Assembly: GCA_021107455.1 (NCBI GenBank)
Contig: JAIOSU010000198.1
Coordinates: 1 to 49,733, forward strand
Length of the DNA stretch: 49,733 nucleotides
Reading direction: 5' to 3'
DNA from: Clostridiales bacterium
Lineage (GTDB): Bacteria > Bacillota > Clostridia > Peptostreptococcales > Acidaminobacteraceae
This document shows positions 18,886-27,969 of the stretch, piece after piece. Below the pieces are notes generated by a model that did not search any database, was not told the DNA's origin, and saw only the letters and a list, made by a program, of their open reading frames with translations. The number at the start of each line of letters is the position of its first letter. Within the stretch, counting starts at the first letter, position 1. A program made the translations under genes and the position numbers.

Positions 18886-20238
18886 TTAACCTACTATTAT
18901 TTTTCCTTCCGGATAACGGATCAATTGCTTTTTGTTATGTCCTGATCGACTTAATGCAAGCACTATAGTGAGCGGACCCAATCTACCGAAAAACATGAGA
19001 ATGGTGATGACTATTTTGCCAGCAGTTGTCAAGTATGGAGTGATTCCAAGTGAAAGACCAACTGTTCCGAAAGCACTGAATGTTTCAAACACCAGGTTCT
19101 CGAAACTATGTGTCGGTTCTACAACAACAAGCAACATCATTAAAATCGCTATTACAAAAGTTGAGACAAATATTACAGCAAGAGCTCTATTGATGATATC
19201 TTTTGGAATTCTTCTGTTGGAGAATTGGATGTCTTCCCTACCTTTTGCAACTGCTACTATTGTCAGAAACATCATGCCGAATGTTGTCGTTTTGATACCT
19301 CCGGCAGTTGAACCTGGTGAACCACCAATGAACATCAACATAATAGTCAATAGTTTTGTAGGCATGGTCAGCATGTCCGTTGGTACAGTATTGAAACCTG
19401 CTGTTCTAGGTGTAATTGCCTGAAACATTGATGCAACTAATTTTTCACCAGTACTAAACGTTCCTATAGTACTCGGGTTGTTATATTCAAAGATAAATAC
19501 CAGTACAAAAGCTGAACTGATTAGAATACCAGTCATAGTCAAAACCAATTTGGAATGTAATGTGAGTTTTGAAAACTTCTGTGTTCTAAACAAATCAACG
19601 ATCACTGCAAAACCCAATCCGCCAATGATGATCAATAACATAATCACAATACTTACATAAGAATCTTGTCCATATGCCATTAAACTCTTACCATTTCCCA
19701 TGATGTCGAATCCCGCATTACAAAATGCAGAAACCGAGTGAAATACGGAATAATAAAGACCAGTTGTAAAACCCATTTCAGGTACAAACCTGAAACTTAG
19801 AAAAAGTGCCCCGAGGCCTTCAATAATCATTGTTGAGATGAATACATACTTTGTCAGACGAATGACGCCGGAAATTGAAAACTGATTAAGAGCTTCTTGC
19901 ATGATAATTCTATTTCTTAAACCGATTTTTTTACCTAATAGAATTGCAGCTGTCGTCGTCATGGTCATAAATCCAAGTCCACCGACTTGTATAAGCATTA
20001 GAATGATAGTCTTTCCAAAAACACTCCAGTATGTTCCGGTATCCACAACGACAAGTCCAGTAACACAAACTGCAGATGTAGAAGTAAACAAAGCATTTAT
20101 AAATGAAGTGGATTCCCCAGAAAATGTACTAATCGGTAGCATAAGAAAAATGGTCCCTATCATTATAATACTAAAAAAACTTAGTACCAATATTTGTGCG
20201 GGTTTCAGCCCTTTAGCTTTCATAGTTGTTAAATTCAT
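18886..20238 (-). CDS. ktrB: Ktr-type potassium transporter membrane subunit
   Basis: A 450-residue TrkH/KtrB family membrane protein with four M1-P-M2 repeats. The selectivity-filter glycines are in TSAVCVTGLVVVDTG, SAFCNAGFD, PRTAGFN and SAFGTVGLSLG. It forms the K+ (or Na+-dependent K+) channel gated by the KtrA next door. The ATG at 20238 follows AGGGGGAAGC. It is first in a unit with ktrA and the methyltransferase. No c-di-AMP riboswitch is visible upstream, where only about 110 bases separate it from pta. Confidence 0.95.
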   Translation of the reverse strand: MNLTTMKAKGLKPAQILVLSFFSIIMIGTIFLMLPISTFSGESTSFINALFTSTSAVCVTGLVVVDTGTYWSVFGKTIILMLIQVGGLGFMTMTTTAAILLGKKIGLRNRIIMQEALNQFSISGVIRLTKYVFISTMIIEGLGALFLSFRFVPEMGFTTGLYYSVFHSVSAFCNAGFDIMGNGKSLMAYGQDSYVSIVIMLLIIIGGLGFAVIVDLFRTQKFSKLTLHSKLVLTMTGILISSAFVLVFIFEYNNPSTIGTFSTGEKLVASMFQAITPRTAGFNTVPTDMLTMPTKLLTIMLMFIGGSPGSTAGGIKTTTFGMMFLTIVAVAKGREDIQFSNRRIPKDIINRALAVIFVSTFVIAILMMLLVVVEPTHSFENLVFETFSAFGTVGLSLGITPYLTTAGKIVITILMFFGRLGPLTIVLALSRSGHNKKQLIRYPEGKIIVG

Positions 20239-20302
20239 GCTTCCCCCTATTGCTTGATATCATAACAAATATTGTATCAAATAAATTCATAAAAGCATAG
20301 TC

Positions 20303-20333
20303 AAAAAAGAAAATCGACGATTTCTCGTCGATT
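20303..20333 (-). terminator. Intrinsic terminator after pta
   Basis: AATCGACGA-GAAA-TCGTCGATT hairpin followed by a T-rich tract (TTTCTTTTTT) on the minus strand. Confidence 0.88.
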
Positions 20334-20348
20334 AAATTCCAGTGCTAA

Positions 20349-21350
20349 TTATTTGCTTTGCATTTGTGCTTGAAGTGCTGTAAGCGCAACCGTACCCACG
20401 ATATCATCCGCATAGCATCCTCTGGACAAATCGTTAACTGGCATAGCCAATCCTTGACATACAGGTCCGTAAGCATTTGCATTTGCAAGTCTCTGAACGA
20501 GTTTGTATCCAATGTTTCCTGAATCGAGATCTGGGAAGATCAGAACATTTGCCAATCCTGCAACTTTTGAGTCTGGTGCTTTGCTTTTGCCCACTTTTGG
20601 TACAATAGCAGCATCGAGTTGAAGTTCAGCATCAATGCTCATATCAGGAGCCAATTCCTTAGCAATTTTTCCAGCTTCAATTACCTTGTCAACATCGGCG
20701 TGATTTGCTGAACCTTTAGATGAGAAAGATAACATCGCAACTTTTGCTTCCTTATGAACGAGAGACTCAAACGTTTTCGCTGAGCTGATTGCAATGTGAG
20801 CCAACTCCTCAGATGTTGGATTTGGATTGAGTGCACAATCTCCAAATATAAAAATCCCCTCTTCTCCAAGTTCACAATTTGGCACTTCCATTAAGAACAC
20901 AGCAGATACTAGTTTAGTACCAGGTGCCGTCTTTAAGATTTGAAGAGCCGGTCTAAGCACGTTTGCAGTTGAGTTTGCAGCACCAGCTACCATGCCTCCT
21001 GCCATACCCATTTTGACAAGCATCACGCCAAAGTAGAGTTCACTCTCAATCATCAATTTTTTTGCTTCCTCAACAGTCATACCTTTGCTTTTTCTCATTT
21101 CTGCAAGGGCTTCAGCATACTTGTCCATTTCTTCAAATGTATTTGGATCAATGAAAGTAGCTCCGTCAATTTTCCAATCACCAGCTTTCGAAAGAATTTC
21201 TTCCTTGTTGCCCACCAAAATAATATTCGCAATACCTTGCTCCAAAATCTTGTGCGTTGCTTCAATCGTTCTAGGATCGAAAGCCTCTGGTAAAACTATA
21301 GTTTGGATATCCTTTTGAGCAATTTCTATCACTTTGTCTAAAAAAGCCAT
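20349..21350 (-). CDS. pta: Phosphate acetyltransferase
   Basis: A 333-residue short-form Pta, typical of Firmicutes, converting acetyl-CoA and phosphate to acetyl phosphate and CoA. Family stretches: GMAGGMVAGAANSTANVLRPALQ, FIFGDCALNPNPTSEELAHIA, AMLSFSSKGSA, NVLIFPDLDSGNIGYKLVQR. No acetate kinase gene lies nearby. I use the second ATG (21350), eight bases from AAGGAG. It is monocistronic, with a promoter overlapped by a large palindrome and a terminator behind it. Confidence 0.96.
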   Translation of the reverse strand: MAFLDKVIEIAQKDIQTIVLPEAFDPRTIEATHKILEQGIANIILVGNKEEILSKAGDWKIDGATFIDPNTFEEMDKYAEALAEMRKSKGMTVEEAKKLMIESELYFGVMLVKMGMAGGMVAGAANSTANVLRPALQILKTAPGTKLVSAVFLMEVPNCELGEEGIFIFGDCALNPNPTSEELAHIAISSAKTFESLVHKEAKVAMLSFSSKGSANHADVDKVIEAGKIAKELAPDMSIDAELQLDAAIVPKVGKSKAPDSKVAGLANVLIFPDLDSGNIGYKLVQRLANANAYGPVCQGLAMPVNDLSRGCYADDIVGTVALTALQAQMQSK

Positions 21351-21384
21351 CTCATACACTCCTTTTTTATTTATTCACATCCTC

Positions 21385-21429
21385 ATTATATGACAAACGC
21401 CTTATGTATACAAGATACAGAAAGCGTTT
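21385..21429 (-). promoter_or_regulatory. pta promoter overlapped by a 35-base palindrome
   Basis: TTGTAT (21408-21413) and TATAAT (21385-21390), spaced 17 bases, make a clear promoter. An imperfect palindrome from AAACGC to GCGTTT (21395-21429) is centred on the -35 box with 13 of about 15 positions per arm matching. On the minus strand it is not followed by a T run, so it is unlikely to be the trkH terminator and may be an operator. Confidence 0.6.
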
Positions 21430-21468
21430 TTGTTAATAATTTATTTATAATTATCAATAATTTCTTAA

Positions 21469-22911
21469 TCAATCCTTTTTCCAATGGCTTGGAGTAAAAA
21501 GTAAAAATATTGTGAAAAGTTCTAAACGTCCAAACAACATGAGTAATGAAAGTACAATCTTACTTGGTGCTGAAAAAAACGAATAGGTTTGCGTCGGACC
21601 AACTAAATCAAATCCAGGACCAATATTTCCAATGGATGCAGCTACTGCACTTGCAGCGCTTAAAAACCCAATTCCCTCAAGGGATACAAAAAGCGTACCT
21701 GCGATAAAAAGCAGCAAATAAAGAAAAAAGAATCCTGTCACATTCGCAATAACATCAGTAGATAACATTTTACCATTAAGTTCAATCGGAATCATAGCTC
21801 TTGGGTGAAGAAGTTTTACCATTTCACGCTTTACTAATTTAAAAAGTATAATCAAACGTATGACCTTTATGGATCCACCAGTTGAACCGGCACTTCCTCC
21901 AATGAACATCGTAAAAAATAATATAGCCTTGCTGAAGCTAGGCCAAACATCAAAATCCACAGTCGAGTATCCTGTAGTTGTCATAATGGACGCAACCTGG
22001 AAAAAACCATGTTGTATGGAATCCAGTGGTGAATCATAGTATCCAAATAAATTTATCGTTACAATAATTGATATAGCAAAAAAAAGAGCCATATAAACTT
22101 TAAACTCAATATTCTTAGTTATATTTCTTATTCTCCCACGATACAGTTCATAATAAAGTGAAAAATTGACACCTGATGCAACCATGAATACTGTGATTAC
22201 AGTCGTTATATACCTACTATTAAAAGCTCCTATGCTTGCATTACGAGTTGAAAATCCTCCTGTGCCTACTGTACCAAAAGTATGAATCAACGCTTCATAC
22301 AAATTCATTCCACCAAATAACAGCAATATTGTTTCAATCACTGTTATTCCCAAATATGCCGTATACAAAATTTTAGCAGTATCCTTCATTTTCGGAACTA
22401 ATTTATCCGATATCGGTCCGGGACTTTCTGCTTTAAAAATCTGAAATGCGCCAACACCAATGGTTGGCATGATTGCAAGAGCAAGAACCAGTATTCCCAT
22501 TCCTCCAATCCAATGCATAAGTGATCGCCAAAATAATATCCCGTGAGGTAAAATCTCAATATTATCGATTACAGTCGCACCTGTCGTTGTCAAACCTGAA
22601 ACCGTCTCAAAAAAGGCATCCACGAAACTAGGTAATGCACCTGAAATGACAAATGGTAAAGCTCCAAATATGGAAACTACCACCCACCCCACTGTAACAA
22701 TCGTAATTGCTTCTTTAGTTTTTAGGCGGTTAGATTTAACTGGCATTTTGGCCATTGAATACCCAAAAATCAAAATTAGAATGATGGTTTGTAAAAATGC
22801 AAAAAAATCCGACTCTTGATAATAAAATGCGATTCCCAAGGACGGCAATAATGCTGCAGCTTCAAACATCAAAAGATTACCTATTACTTTTATTACCATA
22901 CCAAAGTTCAT
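21469..22911 (-). CDS. trkH: Trk potassium uptake system membrane subunit
   Basis: A 480-residue TrkH protein with the extra N-terminal helices of the Trk branch. Filter motifs: SGLTTTGATVID, GTVGTGGFSTRN, IMTTTGYSTVDFD and ASIGNIGPGFD. It is the channel partner of the adjacent TrkA. The ATG at 22911 overlaps the trkA end by 35 bases, with AGAGGT seven bases upstream; a later ATG (22899) is possible. No clear terminator follows. Confidence 0.95.
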   Translation of the reverse strand: MNFGMVIKVIGNLLMFEAAALLPSLGIAFYYQESDFFAFLQTIILILIFGYSMAKMPVKSNRLKTKEAITIVTVGWVVVSIFGALPFVISGALPSFVDAFFETVSGLTTTGATVIDNIEILPHGILFWRSLMHWIGGMGILVLALAIMPTIGVGAFQIFKAESPGPISDKLVPKMKDTAKILYTAYLGITVIETILLLFGGMNLYEALIHTFGTVGTGGFSTRNASIGAFNSRYITTVITVFMVASGVNFSLYYELYRGRIRNITKNIEFKVYMALFFAISIIVTINLFGYYDSPLDSIQHGFFQVASIMTTTGYSTVDFDVWPSFSKAILFFTMFIGGSAGSTGGSIKVIRLIILFKLVKREMVKLLHPRAMIPIELNGKMLSTDVIANVTGFFFLYLLLFIAGTLFVSLEGIGFLSAASAVAASIGNIGPGFDLVGPTQTYSFFSAPSKIVLSLLMLFGRLELFTIFLLFTPSHWKKD

Positions 22912-24268
22912 TCAAGAAACCTCTCTTATTTTTATAGAAGAATTCTTCGATTCTGCCAGTTTCTTCCTTTAAACAAAACACTATGACACGATTACCAGGT
23001 TCAATAATCATATTACCATCTGGAATTAAAATTTTTCCGTTTTTTACAACTGCACCAATAATAATCCCGACCGGTAATCCCGATTGATATAAATGTCTAT
23101 TAACAATCTTTGAATTTTCTTCTGCTATTACTTCAAGAACTTCAGCTTGTCCACCCAAGAGCATTGTAATTGATAGAATTTTACCACCATAAATATTTCT
23201 CATTATTCCAGATGCAGTAATCAAAATTGGATTTATGGCAAGCTCAATACCAAGTTGCTCAATAATATTGACATAATTTGATCGACTTACTTTCGTTATG
23301 ATTTTAGAGACATTTTGCTTTTTTGCAACCATGGATAAAAGAATATTCTCTTCATCAAATCCAGTCAATAAGACAACAGAATCCATATCTGCGATATTTT
23401 CTTCCAATAATAGGTTGATATCTGTGGCATCCCCATGGATGATCAAGGCTTTCTTGAATTCTTGAGCAAGATATTTGCACCGTTCTTTATCACGCTCAAT
23501 AATTTTAACAGCAACTTCATTACGCAACAACTTTTTAGTCAAATAAAATGCAGCTTTGCCTCCACCAATGATCATAACTCTTTTTACAGGTTTTGGAACA
23601 ACAGCAACTCCATTATTCTTGGTAAAACTATTAACTTCTTCTTTTACTCCAATCAAATACAGTAAATCTCCACTGTGAACAACAGTATCACCATGAGGAA
23701 TAATTATTTTACTGTCACGAAGGATTGCAACAATCAACATTTTTTTTGGTAAGTTCAAATTCTTTATATAGCTTTCTGCAAGAGATGAATGATCAGTAAC
23801 TTTTAATTCTGACATAATGACTTTACCTTTGGCAAAATCTTCAGTATTGACACCTTCGTTTTTAAATAAGGACTTGAATATTTCCTTTGATACTTCCAGT
23901 TCTGGATTTGATACATAGTCGATATTTAGATTGTTTTTTAGAAAATCCAATTGATCAGTATGTTCTGGGTTTCTAATTCTGGCTATGACTTTCTTGCATC
24001 CACTTTTTTTTGCCAAAGTTGCAATCAGCATATTGAGCTCATCACTACTTGTAACCGCTATTAACACATCTGCCTTTTCAACATTAAGTTCCTGCAAAAC
24101 ATTTAGACTCAAACCACTGGCGTTGACAGTCAGAAGATCCATATGCAAATTAGCCTTTTGAAGCGCTTCATTATTTATATCAACAAGAGCTACATTGTTG
24201 TCTTTTGAAGATAAAAGTTCCGAAAGTTGAGTGCCTAACTTTCCTGCTCCTACAATAACAATATACAT
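22877..24268 (-). CDS. trkA: Trk potassium uptake regulatory protein, double RCK
   Basis: A 463-residue TrkA with two tandem RCK units: the first Rossmann motif IVGAGKLGTQLSELL and its RCK_C domain (about 140-220), then a second IIGGGKAAFYLTKKLL and its RCK_C domain (about 375-455). It matches the long TrkA form that gates TrkH. It is first in the trkA-trkH unit, with GGAGGCGTG before the ATG. The pair is distinct from the nearby single-RCK KtrA/KtrB. Confidence 0.95.
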   Translation of the reverse strand: MYIVIVGAGKLGTQLSELLSSKDNNVALVDINNEALQKANLHMDLLTVNASGLSLNVLQELNVEKADVLIAVTSSDELNMLIATLAKKSGCKKVIARIRNPEHTDQLDFLKNNLNIDYVSNPELEVSKEIFKSLFKNEGVNTEDFAKGKVIMSELKVTDHSSLAESYIKNLNLPKKMLIVAILRDSKIIIPHGDTVVHSGDLLYLIGVKEEVNSFTKNNGVAVVPKPVKRVMIIGGGKAAFYLTKKLLRNEVAVKIIERDKERCKYLAQEFKKALIIHGDATDINLLLEENIADMDSVVLLTGFDEENILLSMVAKKQNVSKIITKVSRSNYVNIIEQLGIELAINPILITASGIMRNIYGGKILSITMLLGGQAEVLEVIAEENSKIVNRHLYQSGLPVGIIIGAVVKNGKILIPDGNMIIEPGNRVIVFCLKEETGRIEEFFYKNKRGFLNELWYGNKSNR

Positions 24269-24343
24269 TACACGCCTCCATTTTTTATTGCTAAAAACAT
24301 CATTAGTTTACCATTGTAATAGACATATGTAAAGTCTGCATAA

Positions 24344-24373
24344 CTAAAAGTCGACGGCTAATGACCGTCGACT
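24344..24373 (-). terminator. Intrinsic terminator after rplT
   Basis: AGTCGACGGT and GCCGTCGACT hairpin followed by TTTAGTT on the minus strand, 10 bases past the rplT stop. Confidence 0.82.
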
Positions 24374-24383
24374 AATTTATATG

Positions 24384-24737
24384 TTATATATGAGTTTTTG
24401 CAAGTTCCACTAATTTAGCGAAATCTTCTGGATGGTGAATTGCCATTTCAGAAAGCACTTTTCTGTTGATTTCAACATTTGCTTTTTTAAGACCATTCAT
24501 GAATTTTGAATAGCTAAGACCATTGATTCTTGTTGCTGCGTTGATTCTAGCAATCCATAATTTTCTGAAATCTCTTTTTCTGAGTTTTCTTCCAATGTAT
24601 GATGATCTTAAAGATCTCATTACCGCTGGGTTTGCTGCTTTAAATACCAAACTTTTTTGACCATAGAAACCTTTAGCCAATTTAAGTATTTTTTTATGTT
24701 TTTTCTTGGCGTTTACGGCGCCTTTAACTCTAGCCAT
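24384..24737 (-). CDS. rplT: 50S ribosomal protein L20
   Basis: A 117-residue L20, full length: [40 protein letters not shown]. It is an early 23S rRNA assembly protein and the autoregulator of its operon through the leader upstream of infC. It starts 26 bases after rpmI with AAGGAGG upstream. Confidence 0.98.
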   Translation of the reverse strand: MARVKGAVNAKKKHKKILKLAKGFYGQKSLVFKAANPAVMRSLRSSYIGRKLRKRDFRKLWIARINAATRINGLSYSKFMNGLKKANVEINRKVLSEMAIHHPEDFAKLVELAKTHI

Positions 24738-24763
24738 TTCTTAAACCTCCTTCTTTCGTCTTC

Positions 24764-24961
24764 CTATAAATATGGTAATAATGTTCTTACACGTTTCATA
24801 TCAGATGCGCTTATAACTGTAGACTGTCTTAAGCCTCTTTTTCTTTTAGAAGATTTTTTGGTTAAGATATGGCTTGTGTACGCCTTGCTTCTCTTAAGTT
24901 TTCCGCCACCAGTTTTCTTTACTCTTTTAGCGGCGCCGCGATGTGTTTTCATTTTTGGCAT
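24764..24961 (-). CDS. rpmI: 50S ribosomal protein L35
   Basis: A 65-residue L35 starting [13 protein letters not shown] and containing [13 protein letters not shown]. The track ORF begins 18 codons too early, inside infC; the ATG at 24961 has AGGAGGAACACA in front of it. Confidence 0.98.
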   Translation of the reverse strand: MPKMKTHRGAAKRVKKTGGGKLKRSKAYTSHILTKKSSKRKRGLRQSTVISASDMKRVRTLLPYL

Positions 24962-24989
24962 ATTGTGTTCCTCCTTCCGATGTTCGCTT

Positions 24990-25496
24990 TTATTTTTTAG
25001 GTGCAAATATTGCAACTAAGCTTCTACCTTCAAGTTTGGTCGGCCCTTCGATCGTTCCTACCTCTTCAAGCGTTTCACCAAATTTCTTTATAACTTCAAA
25101 TCCTTGCTGAGTATAGCCCATCTCTCGACCTTTGAATCTTAATGAAACTTTCACTTTATCCCCGGCGAGTAAGAACTTCGCAGCATTTTTTGCCTTTGTA
25201 TCCAAGTCATTTTTCTCGATGTTGAGACCTAAGCGAACTTCTTTGACAGAAGCGCTTTTTTGCTTTTTGCGAGCTTCCTTGTCACGTTTTTGTTGCTCGT
25301 ATCTGAACTTACCGAAATCCATAATTTTACATACAGGCGGTTTCGCATTCGGTGCAATTTTAACCAGATCGAGTTTCTTCTCCAGTGCCAATTGATACGC
25401 TTCTTTTCCTGACATAACGCCAAGCTGTTCGCCTTCATCACCAATTACTCTAACTTCCAGGTCGCGAATTTCTTCATTAATTTCAGCTGTTTTGAT
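24990..25496 (-). CDS. infC: Translation initiation factor IF-3 (apparent AUC start)
   Basis: A 168-residue IF-3: N domain ([17 protein letters not shown]), the conserved [21 protein letters not shown], linker, and C domain ([17 protein letters not shown]). The ORF track starts at GTG (25505), but that GTG is the end of AGGGGGTG, an almost perfect ribosome binding site. The codon at proper spacing is ATC (25494-25496), followed by AAA ACA GCT. infC genes in several bacteria use AUU, AUC or AUA so that IF-3 can repress itself; this fits. It is first in infC-rpmI-rplT, behind the L20 leader. Confidence 0.93.
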   Translation of the reverse strand: MKTAEINEEIRDLEVRVIGDEGEQLGVMSGKEAYQLALEKKLDLVKIAPNAKPPVCKIMDFGKFRYEQQKRDKEARKKQKSASVKEVRLGLNIEKNDLDTKAKNAAKFLLAGDKVKVSLRFKGREMGYTQQGFEVIKKFGETLEEVGTIEGPTKLEGRSLVAIFAPKK

Positions 25497-25518
25497 AAGA
25501 TACACCCCCTATGTTTTT

Positions 25519-25665
25519 TAAAAAATAAAACGGCAGATAGAATATTCTATCCGCCGTAAGCAACTTTACCGTATACATCAAATGTAAGGTTAAGAACTTG
25601 GTAACCATATGAACTCAAACGTTATATGGTGAGAAGCGGACTTCTTCTTATCTGTCATATTGACC
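25519..25665 (-). ncRNA. Ribosomal protein L20 leader of infC-rpmI-rplT
   Basis: The transcript between the promoter and infC contains GAAGAAGTCCGCTTCTCACC-like folded sequence and ends in a strong hairpin CGGCGGATAG / CTATCTGCCG followed by TTTTATTTTTT (25519-25556). Known L20 leaders bind L20 by mimicking 23S rRNA and terminate transcription when L20 is in excess. The hairpin and place are seen directly; the class is from context. Confidence 0.85.
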
Positions 25666-25671
25666 TTAATT

Positions 25672-25700
25672 ATAATATCATGTCTCTAATAACTTGTCAA
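25672..25700 (-). promoter_or_regulatory. Promoter of infC operon
   Basis: Consensus TTGACA (25695-25700) and TATTAT (25672-25677), 17 bases apart on the minus strand, immediately after the thrS stop. Confidence 0.72.
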
Positions 25701-25703
25701 CTA

Positions 25704-27644
25704 TCATTCTTCATTAATTTTGAAAATTGAAGTAAGCGCTCTTGATCTCACTTCCTCGATGATTTTATCAGAAAACTCGTCAAGTTGCAAGCGACCAATT
25801 TCACCGATGTCTCTAGAACGAACTGCAACTTTGCCTTCTTCGACTTCATTGTCACCAAGAATCAACATGTAAGGGTTCTTTTCAAGTTGAGCTTCTCTGA
25901 TCTTGAAACCAATTTTTTCAGCTCTATGATCCACTTCAACTCTAAGACCACGCTTTTTCAGTTTTTTGGCGACTTCTTCAGCATAATCGATGTGTCGATC
26001 TGCGATGGTGAGAATCTTCACTTGAACAGGAGATAACCAAGCAGGGAACTTTCCGGCGAATTCTTCAATCAAAATACCCATGAAACGTTCAATACTACCA
26101 AACGCCACACGGTGTATGACTATCGGTTGATGTTTTTCACCATCTTTACCTATATAGGTAAGTTCAAAGCGCTGAGGCAATTGCATATCAAGTTGTATGG
26201 TTCCGCATTGCCATGTTCTGCCTAAGCTGTCTCTTAAATGGAAGTCAATCTTAGGACCGTAGAACGCACCGTCACCTGGATTGAGTTTGTACTCTACTCC
26301 TAATTCTTCAAGTGCTCCCTGAAGTGAATCTTCAGCATGTTTCCAATCCTCGTCTGATCCCATTGATTTTTCAGGTCTGGTGGAAAGTTCAATGTGGTAT
26401 GAGAATCCAAATTTCTTATAAACTTCATCGATCAGGTTGACTACACCAATGATCTCGTCCTTGATTTGTTCAGGCAACATGAAAATGTGTGCATCATCTT
26501 GTGTGAAAGCACGTACCCTCATAAGACCATGGAGCGCTCCAGACAATTCGTGACGATGTACTCTTCCGATTTCACCGACTCTCATCGGCAAATCTTTGTA
26601 GGATCTAAGGTCAGTTTTATAAACCAGCATGCCACCTGGACAGTTCATTGGTTTAATCGCATAATCCTCTTCATCAATTGTGAGCGAATACATATTTTCT
26701 TTATAATGGAACCAGTGACCTGAGGTCTCCCATAATTTTCTATTGAGAATAATTGGAGTTTCAACTTCCACATAATCAGCAGTTTCATGAACTTCTCTCC
26801 AATATTTGAGCAATTCGTTTTTAAGAACCATACCATTAGGAAGCATGAAAGGAAAACCAGGACCTTCTTCCATCAAAGCAAATAATTTCAGTTCTTTACC
26901 AAGTTTACGATGATCTCTTTTCTTTGCTTCCTCAAGCATTGTAAGATAAGCTTCAAGCAATGATGCTTTCGGAAAAGATGTTCCATAGATTCTCTGAAGC
27001 ATCTTGTTTTTTTCATCACCTCTCCAGTATGCACCTGCCAAGCTCAATAATTTGAAGCTTTTAACATCTTTTGTGGACTGAACGTGACATCCTGCACAAA
27101 GATCGACAAATTCACCTTGTTTGTAGAATGAAATGATGGCATCTTCAGGAAGATCTCTGATCAACTCCACCTTGTAATCCTCATCCTTTTCAGCCATGTA
27201 CTTGATAGCTTCATCTCTTGGAAGCTCAAAACGCTCCAAAGTCAAATCTTCCTTGATGATTTTTTGCATTTCTTTTTCAATTTTTTCAAGATCTTCTGGC
27301 ACAAACTTGTGCTCAGTATCAAAATCATAATAAAATCCATTGTCAATTGCAGGACCTATTGCGAGTTTTGTATCCGGGAACAATCTTTTAACTGCCTGTG
27401 CCAATATATGTGAACTTGTGTGTCTGTAAGCATGGTTGCCTTCATCGTCATCAAATTTGAATAGACTGAGTTCGCAATCCTTTTGTATTACATAAGACAA
27501 GTCGACTGTCTTACCATCCACCGAACCGACAATTGCTTCTTTTGCAAGCCTTCCAGATATGGAATGAGCTACATCATAGACTGTTGTACCTTTTGGAAAT
27601 TCCTTTACTGATCCATCTTTTAAAGTTACTTTAATCATGTCCAT
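25704..27644 (-). CDS. thrS: Threonyl-tRNA synthetase
   Basis: A 646-residue class II enzyme: TGS domain (1-60), editing domain with HTSSHILAQAVK and DLCAGCH (about 60-240), catalytic core with NCPGGM and a zinc-site cysteine, motif 3 (HRVAFGSIERFMG) and an anticodon-binding domain (about 540-640). It charges tRNA-Thr and clears Ser-tRNA-Thr. The first ATG (27644) has AGGAGG seven bases upstream. It is controlled by the T-box in front of it and read towards infC, which has its own promoter. Confidence 0.98.
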   Translation of the reverse strand: MDMIKVTLKDGSVKEFPKGTTVYDVAHSISGRLAKEAIVGSVDGKTVDLSYVIQKDCELSLFKFDDDEGNHAYRHTSSHILAQAVKRLFPDTKLAIGPAIDNGFYYDFDTEHKFVPEDLEKIEKEMQKIIKEDLTLERFELPRDEAIKYMAEKDEDYKVELIRDLPEDAIISFYKQGEFVDLCAGCHVQSTKDVKSFKLLSLAGAYWRGDEKNKMLQRIYGTSFPKASLLEAYLTMLEEAKKRDHRKLGKELKLFALMEEGPGFPFMLPNGMVLKNELLKYWREVHETADYVEVETPIILNRKLWETSGHWFHYKENMYSLTIDEEDYAIKPMNCPGGMLVYKTDLRSYKDLPMRVGEIGRVHRHELSGALHGLMRVRAFTQDDAHIFMLPEQIKDEIIGVVNLIDEVYKKFGFSYHIELSTRPEKSMGSDEDWKHAEDSLQGALEELGVEYKLNPGDGAFYGPKIDFHLRDSLGRTWQCGTIQLDMQLPQRFELTYIGKDGEKHQPIVIHRVAFGSIERFMGILIEEFAGKFPAWLSPVQVKILTIADRHIDYAEEVAKKLKKRGLRVEVDHRAEKIGFKIREAQLEKNPYMLILGDNEVEEGKVAVRSRDIGEIGRLQLDEFSDKIIEEVRSRALTSIFKINEE

Positions 27645-27675
27645 CTGATTACCTCCTAATCATTTAAGTTCAAAT

Positions 27676-27917
27676 AAAAAAACTCCCATCTCTAGCGTAT
27701 GCTAGGGACGAGAGTTGCTCGCGGTTCCACCCTAGTAGTCCTTGACGGACCACTCGAAAGCCTTAACGCGGCCGACGCTGTATTTTCATTTTTTACTCAT
27801 ACAGAGCTAAAAGTTAGTTTTCACACAAACGGTTCATATTCTTCATTTCAGCCGAGTGAAGAACTCTCTAAATGCCTCTCTGTGCTAATTTTCTTTATCA
27901 TAGCAAATTTTCAATTT
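27676..27917 (-). ncRNA. T-box riboswitch, Thr specifier, upstream of thrS
   Basis: The minus strand has AGGGTGGAACCGCG (27720-27733), a specifier candidate ACC at 27831-27833 (context ATGA-ACC-GTTTGTG) and a terminator hairpin AACTCTCGTCCC / GAGATGGGAGTT with TTTTTT (27676-27715). Confidence 0.95.
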
Positions 27918-27923
27918 AAAATC

Positions 27924-27952
27924 ATGATAGCTCAATACCTGACTTTTGTCAA
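27924..27952 (-). promoter_or_regulatory. Promoter of T-box-thrS
   Basis: TTGACA (27947-27952) and TATCAT (27924-27929) are spaced by 17 bases on the minus strand. Confidence 0.68.
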
Positions 27953-27969
27953 CATTTCATTTGTAACTA

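Noticed and set aside
18932-19423. 163-residue plus-strand ORF antisense to ktrB
   Set aside because: It is a shadow of a clearly conserved membrane protein gene on the other strand, has no family features and no fitting ribosome binding site.
20239-20348. Possible c-di-AMP (ydaO-type) riboswitch before ktrB
   Set aside because: Only about 110 A/T-rich bases are present, including the sequence just upstream of the pta terminator; no matching conserved elements were seen. The same holds before trkA (24269-24343).
21395-21429. Reading the pta palindrome as the trkH terminator
   Set aside because: A T run follows the hairpin only on the plus strand, whereas trkH is on the minus strand.
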